DNA of 55,222 nucleotides from CAYVWB01 sp964455395. GTDB taxonomy: Bacteria; Desulfobacterota; Desulfovibrionia; Desulfovibrionales; Desulfovibrionaceae. The stretch lies in assembly GCA_964455395.1 (NCBI GenBank), contig CAYVWB010000022.1, forward strand, positions 1 to 55,222, given 5' to 3'. Positions 44,349-51,517 of the stretch are shown piece after piece. The notes under the pieces were generated by a model. The model saw only the letters and a list, made by a program, of their open reading frames with translations, ran no database searches and was not told the DNA's origin. Position 1 is the stretch's first letter. Each line of letters opens with the position of its first letter. A program made the translations under genes and the position numbers.

Positions 44349-46412
44349 ATGCGCGTCAGCCTCATATTCCCTCCATTCTATCTGGACTCCCTCTACAACC
44401 TGCCGCCGCTGGGGTTGTTGAACCTCGCCACGGCGTTGCGCTACGGCGGCCACGAGCCCACGGTGCGCGACTTCGTGCTGGACATCCGGCTGGGCGAGCT
44501 CGCGCTGGGGCCGGATATCTACAAGGACTGCGCGCGCGCCATTCTGGAGGAGGAGCCGGAGCTCGCCGCGTTCTCCGCGCAGTGCGCCACCTATCCGCCT
44601 CTGGTGCAGATAGCGCGGGAGCTGAAGAAGCTGCGGCCTGCGCTCCCCATTCTCGTGGGCGGGCACAACGCCTCCTTCGTGGACGAGCGCACCCTGCAGC
44701 AAGTCCCGGAGATCGACATCGTGGCCCGCGGCGAAGGCGAAGCGACCATGACCGAGCTCGCCGACGCCTTGCGCAACGGTCTGGACCCGGAGGGCTTGAC
44801 GGCGGTGGATGGCGTCACTTTCCGCGCGCCGGACGGAACGATCATCCAAACGCCTGAGCGGGCGCTCATCGAAGACCTCGATACGCTGCCCCTGCCGGAC
44901 TACGGCTTTGTCCCCTCCATTGGCGAATACGCCCGCGCCTGCGGCATGAACCGCAACATCGCCATCCTGGAGATTGGCCGCGGCTGCCCCCACGCGTGCG
45001 TCTACTGTTCCGAATCCGCTTTCTGGAGACGCAGCGTCCGCACCTTCTCCGTGGATCGCATGGTGAAGGAAATGAAGCGGTTGCGGGATGATCACGAGGC
45101 CGACTGCTTCGTCCTCTCCTACGACCAGTTCACTGCGGACAAACGCTTCGTGCGCGAGTTCTGTGAACGCGTCATCGACGAGGGCGTGAACCGGGACGTG
45201 AGCTGGTACTGCATCTCCCGGCTGGACACCGTGGATGACGCCCTGCTGGGCCTGATGCGTGAAGCCGGGCTGGAGTCCATGTGCTATGGCATCGATTCTG
45301 GCTCGGCCAAGACCCTCGCCTTCATCAACAAGTGCATCGACCCGTCGTTGCTGAAAATCCGTGTGGCCGAGACCACACGCCACGGCGTGACGCCCACCCT
45401 GAGCTTCATCGTGGGCTTCCCCGACGAGACCCGCGAGGACATCGACGCTACCCTGGCCCTCGCGCTGGACTGCGTGCTGCAAGGCGACGTAAGCCCTCTG
45501 GTGCAGATGCCCACCGTACTGAGCGGCACCGCGCTCCACGAACGCTACAGCGACGACTTGATCCGCGAGGTGGACACCTACTTCGCGCTGGGACTGGAGT
45601 TCGACGGCGGCCGGCGGCTGCCCATGGACGACGCCCTCATCGACGAAGACCCGGCGCTCTACTCCAGCTTCTACAACCTCCGGTGCGCAGGCGTTCCTTT
45701 GGCGGAACTCGGCGCTATTGCAGACGAATTTCCGCTCGTCCTGAATCTGTTCCCCAAGTCGTTCCTCATGCTGACGCGCGCCGCGGCCGGCTCCGCCTCC
45801 ACGCTCTTCCGGGAGTTTCGCGCTTACGTCGCCAACAGTGCGGACGCCCCTGGGGGAAAGCTGAACGCCCACGCATGCTTCGCCCATTTCCCGGCGTTCC
45901 TGCAGGAGAAAGCGCATGCCCTCGGCCTGGGCGACGCCACTTGGCGTCACCTGGAAACCATGGCGCAGTACGAGACTCTGGGACTCGCTGCCGCCAGGCC
46001 CCAGGGGGCGGCCTCCTCCACCGAAGATTCCACGACCGCCGGGGAGGGCGCCGCTGGTCCGCGTTTGGCGCCCGGCGTGGTCGTGGAGCGTTTGGAGTAC
46101 GACATCCCCGGCATCATTGAGGACATGCGCCAAGGCGTGTGGCGGCAGACTTACCCGCAGGACCCCGTGGCGCTTGCTTTCAAGCACCAGCATGGCCAGC
46201 TGGAAGTGGCGCGAATCAACGATTTCGGGGTTGACTTCCTCCACCTCTGCAATGGGACACGGCCCGTGGCGGACATCGCTGCAGCGCTGCGGCCTGTCCA
46301 TGGCGCCGAGACGCCTGAAGAGGTGTTCATGCACGCTTGCGTCGAGGCCGTCGAGACGTTCCGCACCATGCGGTTCGTGGAGATGGATTCCGTATACAAC
46401 CCGACAACCTGA
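44349..46412 (+). CDS. B12-binding radical SAM enzyme with PqqD-like C-terminal domain
   Basis: 687 residues. N-terminal cobalamin-binding domain (about 1-150, LPILVGGHNASFVDE), radical SAM domain with the [4Fe-4S]-binding CPHACVYC (Cys213, Cys217, Cys220), and a C-terminal domain (about 600-683) INDFGVDFLHLCNGTRPVADIAAAL that matches the PqqD/RRE precursor-recognition fold. The RRE is joined by a low-complexity linker near residue 560. Predicted to bind the leader of the peptide encoded next and modify it, possibly by C-methylation or thioether/other radical chemistry; the reaction itself cannot be read from sequence. First gene of the operon. Confidence 0.9.
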   Translation: MRVSLIFPPFYLDSLYNLPPLGLLNLATALRYGGHEPTVRDFVLDIRLGELALGPDIYKDCARAILEEEPELAAFSAQCATYPPLVQIARELKKLRPALPILVGGHNASFVDERTLQQVPEIDIVARGEGEATMTELADALRNGLDPEGLTAVDGVTFRAPDGTIIQTPERALIEDLDTLPLPDYGFVPSIGEYARACGMNRNIAILEIGRGCPHACVYCSESAFWRRSVRTFSVDRMVKEMKRLRDDHEADCFVLSYDQFTADKRFVREFCERVIDEGVNRDVSWYCISRLDTVDDALLGLMREAGLESMCYGIDSGSAKTLAFINKCIDPSLLKIRVAETTRHGVTPTLSFIVGFPDETREDIDATLALALDCVLQGDVSPLVQMPTVLSGTALHERYSDDLIREVDTYFALGLEFDGGRRLPMDDALIDEDPALYSSFYNLRCAGVPLAELGAIADEFPLVLNLFPKSFLMLTRAAAGSASTLFREFRAYVANSADAPGGKLNAHACFAHFPAFLQEKAHALGLGDATWRHLETMAQYETLGLAAARPQGAASSTEDSTTAGEGAAGPRLAPGVVVERLEYDIPGIIEDMRQGVWRQTYPQDPVALAFKHQHGQLEVARINDFGVDFLHLCNGTRPVADIAAALRPVHGAETPEEVFMHACVEAVETFRTMRFVEMDSVYNPTT

Positions 46413-46424
46413 ACAGGAGTTCCC

Positions 46425-46673
46425 ATGCTTTCCATCAACACCGTCGAGAAGAAAGTCTCCGTGGCCGCCAGCTGCCACGCCCCGGCCTGCCACGCCCCGG
46501 CTTGCCACGCTCCCGCGTGCCATTCCCCCGCGTGCCACGCCCCCGAAATGAAGGCTGCCTGCCACGCCCCGGCTTGCCACGCCCCGGCTTGCCACGCCCC
46601 CGCGTGCCACGCACCGGCTTGCCACGCCCCGGCTTGCCACGCCCCCGCGTGCCACGCACCGGCCATGCACTAG
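46425..46673 (+). CDS. Cys-every-fifth repeat peptide, likely RiPP precursor
   Basis: 82 residues with AGGAG before ATG, 12 bp after the radical SAM gene. Leader MLSINTVEKKVSVAAS, then CHAPA-type units: five in a first block ending CHAPEMKAA, seven in a second ending CHAPAMH. Twelve Cys, each followed by His, at constant spacing of five except across the EMKAA spacer. No signal peptide, membrane segment or other residues that would fold. Its position between a radical SAM enzyme with RRE and a methyltransferase indicates a modified peptide. Alternatives are a metallothionein-like metal binder. Confidence 0.85.
   Translation: MLSINTVEKKVSVAASCHAPACHAPACHAPACHSPACHAPEMKAACHAPACHAPACHAPACHAPACHAPACHAPACHAPAMH
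46575..46664 (+). repeat. 45-bp tandem duplication within the precursor gene
   Basis: Three 15-bp units (46575-46619) repeat directly at 46620-46664 with one base difference. The wider region 46473-46664 is a 15-bp degenerate array, so unit number can change by slippage in frame. Confidence 0.9.
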
Positions 46674-46682
46674 CATCGCCAT

Positions 46683-46715
46683 GGGAGCGGTCTTGATGCT
46701 GTCGGGGCCGCTCCC
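46683..46715 (+). terminator. Hairpin between precursor and methyltransferase
   Basis: Perfect 8-bp stem GGGAGCGG / CCGCTCCC, 17-nt loop, then GATTCTTTC, a weak T tract. It may be an attenuating terminator or a processing site that leaves the precursor transcript more abundant than the downstream enzymes. Confidence 0.6.
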
Positions 46716-46724
46716 GATTCTTTC

Positions 46725-47714
46725 ATGCGCACCGACCTTCTCGATCTGCTCGTCTGTCCGGCGTGCTTGCCGGGGGAACGACCGCTGACCCTCAGTGCGG
46801 CGCATCAGTTGGATGATGACGCGCCGCCAGGCGGCGTACCCGACGTGTGGCGCGGCCGCCTTCACTGCGCGGCCTGTGACGCCGTCTACGCCATCGAGGA
46901 GGGCGTGGCGCTGCTCGCTCCCGGAGGAACGGCCCCGCCTGCAGCGCAAGCGAAGTATGACGCGGCGCTCACATTGGGCGCGTACCTGTGGTCCAGCTTC
47001 GGGGACCTCATGGCGGAGCCGGACGCCAGCGACGCCTACGCGCAGTGGGCGGCGCTCTGCGCCCGCAGCGACGCCAAGGCCGGCCCGGCTCTGGATGTGG
47101 GGTGTGCAGTGGGCCGCTCCACTCTGGAGTTTGCTGCAACACGCGGGTTCGCCGTGGGGCTGGACCTCTCCCGACCGTTCATCGCCGCCGCGCGACGCCT
47201 GCTGCGCGAGGGCCGGTTGTCTTGTCGCATCAAGGCCCAGGGGCAGCTGCTGCGCGCCTTCGAAGTGACGCTGCCGGCGCGGCTGCAAGGGGCGGCGGCG
47301 GAATTCATCGTGGCGGACGCCATGGCCCTGCCGTTCAGAACCGAAGCGTTTACCTATGCAGCATCATTGAACGTCGTGGACAAGCTGCCGGATCCCATGG
47401 CTCATGTGCGTGATCTGGACCGCGTGTTGGCGAACGAACGAGGCGAGCTGCTTCTGGCGGACCCCTTCTCCTGGTCGGAAGAGATCGCCCCGCCGGAACG
47501 CTGGCTGGGCGGCGTGGCCGAAGGCCCTCTCGCCGGTTTGAGCGAAGACGTGACGCCCCGGCTGCTGGCCGGTCTCGTGGACGCGTCGTCCCTGGGCGGC
47601 GGCGTGCGCGCTCCGTTCGTGGTGGCGGAGCGAGTCCCTGTCTCCTGGAAAATCCGCAATCACAAGAACCACATGGAGCTCATCGTGAGCCAGACGTTAC
47701 GGGCCGTGCGGTGA
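46725..47714 (+). CDS. Zn-ribbon (Trm112-like) SAM-dependent methyltransferase
   Basis: 329 residues. N-terminal treble-clef with CPAC (11-14) and CAAC (near 49-52), then a class I methyltransferase with SAM motif ALDVGCAVGRSTLEFA. The zinc ribbon often binds substrate or stabilises the enzyme. In this setting it may methylate the modified peptide, an inference from operon position. Overlaps the dipeptidase by 4 bp (GTGA). Confidence 0.85.
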   Translation: MRTDLLDLLVCPACLPGERPLTLSAAHQLDDDAPPGGVPDVWRGRLHCAACDAVYAIEEGVALLAPGGTAPPAAQAKYDAALTLGAYLWSSFGDLMAEPDASDAYAQWAALCARSDAKAGPALDVGCAVGRSTLEFAATRGFAVGLDLSRPFIAAARRLLREGRLSCRIKAQGQLLRAFEVTLPARLQGAAAEFIVADAMALPFRTEAFTYAASLNVVDKLPDPMAHVRDLDRVLANERGELLLADPFSWSEEIAPPERWLGGVAEGPLAGLSEDVTPRLLAGLVDASSLGGGVRAPFVVAERVPVSWKIRNHKNHMELIVSQTLRAVR

Positions 47715-48709
47715 CGTCGTTTCCCGTCTTCGACGCGCATGTGGACCTTGGATATTACCTCCGAGCCCACGCTCCGGACCTCGCTTTCTCGGACCTCACG
47801 CATGGCCATGTCACCCCACGGCTGTTGGCGGAAGGCGCCGTTCGTGTGGTGGTCAACGCATTCTATACCCCAGATGACGCCTGCGACGCCTTGGCCGGAC
47901 CCGGCGCCGGCGCGGCGTTTCTGCAGACGCTGGTGGAGCATGCGCGCGCCCGACTCACAGGCTTCACGACCGCTCGGGACGCCGCGACCTTGCGCCGCAT
48001 CATGGAGCCGGATCCACCGCAGAATTCCTCCACAGCAGCGCCGCCTGCGCTGTTGTTCATGGTGGAAAACGCCGATCCTCTGCTGGAATATCCGCTGGAG
48101 ATGCTCCTGAACCTGGGCGTGCGGGTCGTCGGATTGACCCATGCGGGCGCGAACCGTCTGGCGGACGGCAACGGCGTGGCGGCGCCGGGTGGCCTGCGGC
48201 CGCTGGGCAGGACGCTGTTGAGCCGGCTGGACGCGGCGGGCATGGCCGTGGACGTGGCGCATCTGGCGCGGCCGGCGCTGACGGAGTTGCCCGAGGCCTT
48301 CGCCGGGCCGCTTTGCAGCACACACACGGGGTTCGCCGAGTGCTACGACATCCCTCGGAACATCACGGCGGAGACCATTCGTTTGATCATCTCCCGTGGC
48401 GGCGTGACAGGGCTCGCCCTGGCGCCGGAGATGCTCGCGCCGCCCGGCGAGACTGCCGATCTGGAACTCGTCTACCGGCATGTGGACTGGTACGCGCAGC
48501 GCTTCGGGGTGGAGTCCCTGGGCCTGGGCTCGGACTTCGGCGGCTTTCCGGGCGGAGTGGCCGGGCTGGAGGACGCCAGCCGGTTTCCACGCCTCGCGGA
48601 GCGTCTGCTGCGCGCCGGCTACGCTGAGGTCGATGTGGCGGCCATCTTCGGGGGCAATTGGCTGCGCTTCCACGCCCGTCTGCTGGATGAGGCCGCCTCG
48701 CCGGCATGA
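47711..48709 (+). CDS. Membrane dipeptidase family (M19) peptidase
   Basis: 332 residues, GTG start coupled to the methyltransferase. Dinuclear zinc motifs: DAHVD (8-12), Glu in VENAD, His in VDVAHLA and in STHTG, and SDFGG late. M19 enzymes cleave dipeptides, some cysteinyl ones; here it could trim the leader or degrade processing products. No membrane segment is evident. Last gene of the operon. Confidence 0.88.
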   Translation: MTSFPVFDAHVDLGYYLRAHAPDLAFSDLTHGHVTPRLLAEGAVRVVVNAFYTPDDACDALAGPGAGAAFLQTLVEHARARLTGFTTARDAATLRRIMEPDPPQNSSTAAPPALLFMVENADPLLEYPLEMLLNLGVRVVGLTHAGANRLADGNGVAAPGGLRPLGRTLLSRLDAAGMAVDVAHLARPALTELPEAFAGPLCSTHTGFAECYDIPRNITAETIRLIISRGGVTGLALAPEMLAPPGETADLELVYRHVDWYAQRFGVESLGLGSDFGGFPGGVAGLEDASRFPRLAERLLRAGYAEVDVAAIFGGNWLRFHARLLDEAASPA

Positions 48710-49076
48710 CCGCGTGAGCTTCTCGAGGCAGGCTCTCTCCGGCGGCAAGACACCTTGCAGGAAGCCTCATCTTCTCGATGCCTCGTGCGATCGGCCCTCG
48801 CACGATCCCACCAGTGAGGGAATCACACGGACGGACCGCTCGCGCTCGACCCCACGCGCTTCCACTTCACGCGCGTTCTCTGGGTGGAGTGCGGAGAAAC
48901 GAGATAATTGTCCACCATGCCAGAAGGTATTGGAAAGGGGGAGTGCTCGTGCGTCACGAAGCGGTTCCCCCGGAGACGAAGCGATTCCCGCGGAGACGAA
49001 GCGGTTCCCCCGGAGACGAAGCGATTCCCGCGGACGCGCTCGAGAATCACGCCCCAGCCGTCCGGGATGCAGTGGG
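48710..49076. other. Intergenic: inverted repeat and a 20-bp tandem array
   Basis: 367 bp between the dipeptidase (+) and modA (-). A perfect hairpin TCGTGCGA / TCGCACGA at 48783-48805 lies about 75 bp after the dipeptidase stop, with no T tract. The tandem array at 48956-49035 is listed separately. Confidence 0.6.
48956..49035 (+). repeat. Tandem repeat, 4 x 20 bp
   Basis: ACGAAGCGGTTCCCCCGGAG and ACGAAGCGATTCCCGCGGAG alternate (48956, 48976, 48996, 49016), so the true period is 40 bp, repeated twice. No CRISPR spacers and no coding frame. Confidence 0.9.
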
Positions 49077-49853
49077 CTACGGCCCCTTGAAACCCCGGGC
49101 CTCCAGCAGGGCCATGCCCGCCTCGCTGCGGACGAACGCCACGAAGGCGGCGGCGAGCTCCGCCTTGGCGCTCCCGGCCAGCGGCGCCATGGGGTACGTC
49201 ACGGGTTTATCCAGAGGGATTTCCTCCAGGATGACCACCGCCTCGCCGGCTTTCACCGCATCCGTCCGGTAGACGAAGCCGCAATCCACCTCCCCTCGGG
49301 ACAGATAATCCAGCACCTGGCGCACGGACTCGCCGAAGATCAGCTTGGGCGTCAGGCGCTGGTACAGCCCCAGCCCCACGAGCGCGCCTTTGGCGTACTG
49401 CCCGGCGGGCACGGTCTCCGGCGTGCCGATCCCGATGGTCTGCACGGACTCCCCTGCAAGATCCGCAACAGCCGAGACCCTTGCGGGGTTGTCGCCCGGC
49501 GCGGCGAGCACCAGCGAATTGTGCGCGAAAACGACCACTGCCTCCGCATCGACGAACCCGTGCTCCACGGCCTTGTGCATCCATTTGGGATTGGCTGATG
49601 CGTAAACGTCCGCCGGCGCGCCTTGCTCGATCTGTCGATAGAGGGCGCCGGAGGAGGCGAAGTTCATCACCACGTCCACGCCGGGATGAGCCGCCTCGAA
49701 AGCGGGCTCGATGTCCTTGAAGGCGTCGGTGAGGCTCGCTGCAGCCGAGACGATGAGTTCTGCGGCGTGGGCTCGGGGCGCAGTGGTCGGCAACACGGTC
49801 AGCAGGAACAGTGGGAGGATGATCGCGACGATAGCGTATGGACGGTGGTTCAT
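49077..49853 (-). CDS. modA: Molybdate-binding periplasmic protein ModA
   Basis: 258 residues. Signal peptide to TAPRAHA, then the ModA fold AASLTDAFKDIEPAFEAAHPGVDVVMNFASSGALYRQI, PADVYASAN and YPMAPLAGSAK. Captures molybdate or tungstate. Follows modB by 18 bp. Confidence 0.94.
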   Translation of the reverse strand: MNHRPYAIVAIILPLFLLTVLPTTAPRAHAAELIVSAAASLTDAFKDIEPAFEAAHPGVDVVMNFASSGALYRQIEQGAPADVYASANPKWMHKAVEHGFVDAEAVVVFAHNSLVLAAPGDNPARVSAVADLAGESVQTIGIGTPETVPAGQYAKGALVGLGLYQRLTPKLIFGESVRQVLDYLSRGEVDCGFVYRTDAVKAGEAVVILEEIPLDKPVTYPMAPLAGSAKAELAAAFVAFVRSEAGMALLEARGFKGP

Positions 49854-49871
49854 GAATACTCCTGGGTGGAA

Positions 49872-50564
49872 TCAGAACTTGGGTTTGAGGAGCCGGCTCG
49901 TGGTCGCCAGAATGACGATGCAGACCACGCTGAGGATGAGCGCCAGGGTGTTGGCCAAGGCGTCGTCGCCCGCCTGCACGGCGGAATAGACCGCCAGGGA
50001 GAGCGTCTGGGTGCGGCCCGGCAAATTGCCCGCCACCATGAGCGTGGCCCCGAATTCGCCCAGGGCGCGCGCGAACGCCAGCATGGTTCCGGCAAGCACC
50101 CCCCGGAAGGCCAACGGCAGCGAGACCCGCAGGAACACCCCAGCCTCGCTCTGGCCCAGCGTGCGCGCGGCGTCCTCGTACTGCTTGCCCACACCCTCCA
50201 GCGCGGCCCGCGCCGATTTGAACACCAGCGGAAAGGCCACCACCGTGGCGGCGATGACCGCGCCTTGCCACGTGAACATGAGGGTCACGCCGAAGGTCTC
50301 CTCCAGCCACGCGCCGAAGACGCTGCGCCGGCCGATGAGCACGATGAGGTAGTAGCCCAGCACCGTGGGCGGCATGACCAGGGGCAACGTGCAGAACGCA
50401 TCCAGGATATCGCGGCCCGGGAAACGCCAGCGGGTGAGCGCATACGCTGCGGCCACGCCCAGCACGAGCGCCGCGGCAGTGGCCAGTCCGGCCACTTGCA
50501 GGGTCAGCAACAGGGGCTCCATGAAGGCCGGGCCGCCGGCCAGGGTCAGCCATGTCGAGTCCAT
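49872..50564 (-). CDS. modB: Molybdate ABC transporter permease ModB
   Basis: About 230 residues from ATG 50564 (GGAGG before it). Six or so membrane segments and the permease EAA loop ALGEFGATLMVAGNLPGRTQTL. Works with ModA and a ModC ATPase. No modC is next to it; it must be elsewhere or shared. Confidence 0.93.
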   Translation of the reverse strand: MDSTWLTLAGGPAFMEPLLLTLQVAGLATAAALVLGVAAAYALTRWRFPGRDILDAFCTLPLVMPPTVLGYYLIVLIGRRSVFGAWLEETFGVTLMFTWQGAVIAATVVAFPLVFKSARAALEGVGKQYEDAARTLGQSEAGVFLRVSLPLAFRGVLAGTMLAFARALGEFGATLMVAGNLPGRTQTLSLAVYSAVQAGDDALANTLALILSVVCIVILATTSRLLKPKF

Positions 50565-50680
50565 GCGTCCTCCGGTATCGCGAAACGTGAGGCGAACGCT
50601 CCACCCGCGCCGTACGGGAGAGGCCGTGTGTCCATCTATGGCGGCATTCGACCACGATGCGCAATGTTTTTTCGGGAGGA

Positions 50681-50724
50681 TCACTCCGCCTGCGCATGGC
50701 GTGACACGCCATCGAAAGGAGTGA
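50681..50724. promoter_or_regulatory. Nested inverted repeats upstream of modBA
   Basis: Outer arms TCACTCC (50681-50687) / GGAGTGA (50718-50724) enclose the perfect palindrome ATGGCGTG-A-CACGCCAT (50696-50712). Read as RNA it folds into two stacked stems with an asymmetric internal loop; as DNA it could be a regulator site. It lies 117 bp before modB. Confidence 0.6.
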
Positions 50725-50840
50725 CGAAATGGAAACCCCGGGGTCGACCATTTTGTCAGGAGGGTGACGCGAACCGACGCCCGGCCATGAGAAGGCCGTG
50801 GCACGGGGAAGCGGAGAAGATCCCGACGTGGGGGAGGGCG

Positions 50841-51134
50841 TCAGCGCCGCAGCAGGGAGGCCTGCAGCAGCGCCTCCAGCAGGCTCCGGCTGGAGTAGTG
50901 GCGGATGAAGTAGAGCTCGATATCGCCGGCGAACCGCACGGCGTGGGTCCAGCCGGGCGCGCGGGAGGGCGCGACGGTTTCGACGAGCGCATGGCCGTCG
51001 GCGCTGGCGAGGCGCATACGGCGGGAGAAGGAGACCGTCTCGATGGGGGGCGCGCCCACACAGGGATGACGCCGCGCCTGACCGAGCGGTCCTGGTCCCA
51101 TGGCGATGAACTGACTCAAGGTCACGACAGGCAT
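50841..51134 (-). CDS. Hypothetical protein, 97 aa
   Basis: From ATG 51134 with AGGGGG about 9 bases upstream. Begins MPVVTLSQFIAMGPGPL. It has no signal peptide or recognisable motif. Upstream of modB on the same strand (276 bp away). Real coding status moderate. Confidence 0.5.
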   Translation of the reverse strand: MPVVTLSQFIAMGPGPLGQARRHPCVGAPPIETVSFSRRMRLASADGHALVETVAPSRAPGWTHAVRFAGDIELYFIRHYSSRSLLEALLQASLLRR

Positions 51135-51517
51135 CCGCGAATCCCCCTTTTTCCGATGGCGGCGCCCAGCCCCGCGTCGTCCAACGCGATCAACTCCGGC
51201 ATCGTGCGAACCCTATGTTTTCTTGAGCATAGAAGAGCCTGCGGCGGCCGTCAACAGGCCGGGCCTTGTTTCCGGAATGTGGCATGGCGTCCGTGCGTGC
51301 GCCAGGGCGTCACAAGATAAAGGATGAAATGAACAGTCTTGCAGAATGGAGCGCTGTACATGCAGATAAAAGACTGATGGTGTAGGAATTACACTGACAA
51401 GACCCGAACTCCGTGTTAATGTTGCATTCCGTGCCTCACTGCAAAGGGAAGCCGGGGGATATGTGTGTTGTTGTATATGCATCTGAAATAATTCATATTG
51501 TTGTAGGGGGTCGGGGG
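51135..51517. other. AT-rich promoter region of the chemoreceptor gene
   Basis: 383 bp, clearly AT-richer from 51310 on. A sigma-70-type pair CTGACA (51394-51399), 17-bp spacer, TAATGT (51417-51422) lies about 96 bp before the start. No sigma-28 or sigma-54 element is evident. Confidence 0.5.
51394..51422 (+). promoter_or_regulatory. Candidate promoter of the chemoreceptor gene
   Basis: CTGACA, 17-bp spacer, TAATGT. The -35 matches 5 of 6; the -10 is weak (3 of 6). Confidence 0.4.

Noticed and set aside
46151..46666. Minus-strand repeat protein reading Ala-Trp-His-Ala-Gly
   Set aside because: It is the reverse strand of the Cys-His-Ala-Pro array. The plus-strand reading has a ribosome site, stop and biosynthetic neighbours.
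46473..46673. Multiheme cytochrome
   Set aside because: C-x4-C-H motifs overlap, no signal peptide, no spacing for heme packing.
44205..47288. Minus-strand open frame of 1027 codons
   Set aside because: Antisense of the radical SAM, precursor and methyltransferase genes; no ribosome site and no domain.
48956..49035. CRISPR array
   Set aside because: Units are contiguous, without spacers, and no cas genes are near.
50565..50840. Moco riboswitch before modB
   Set aside because: The nested stems do not carry the conserved Moco loop sequences I know.
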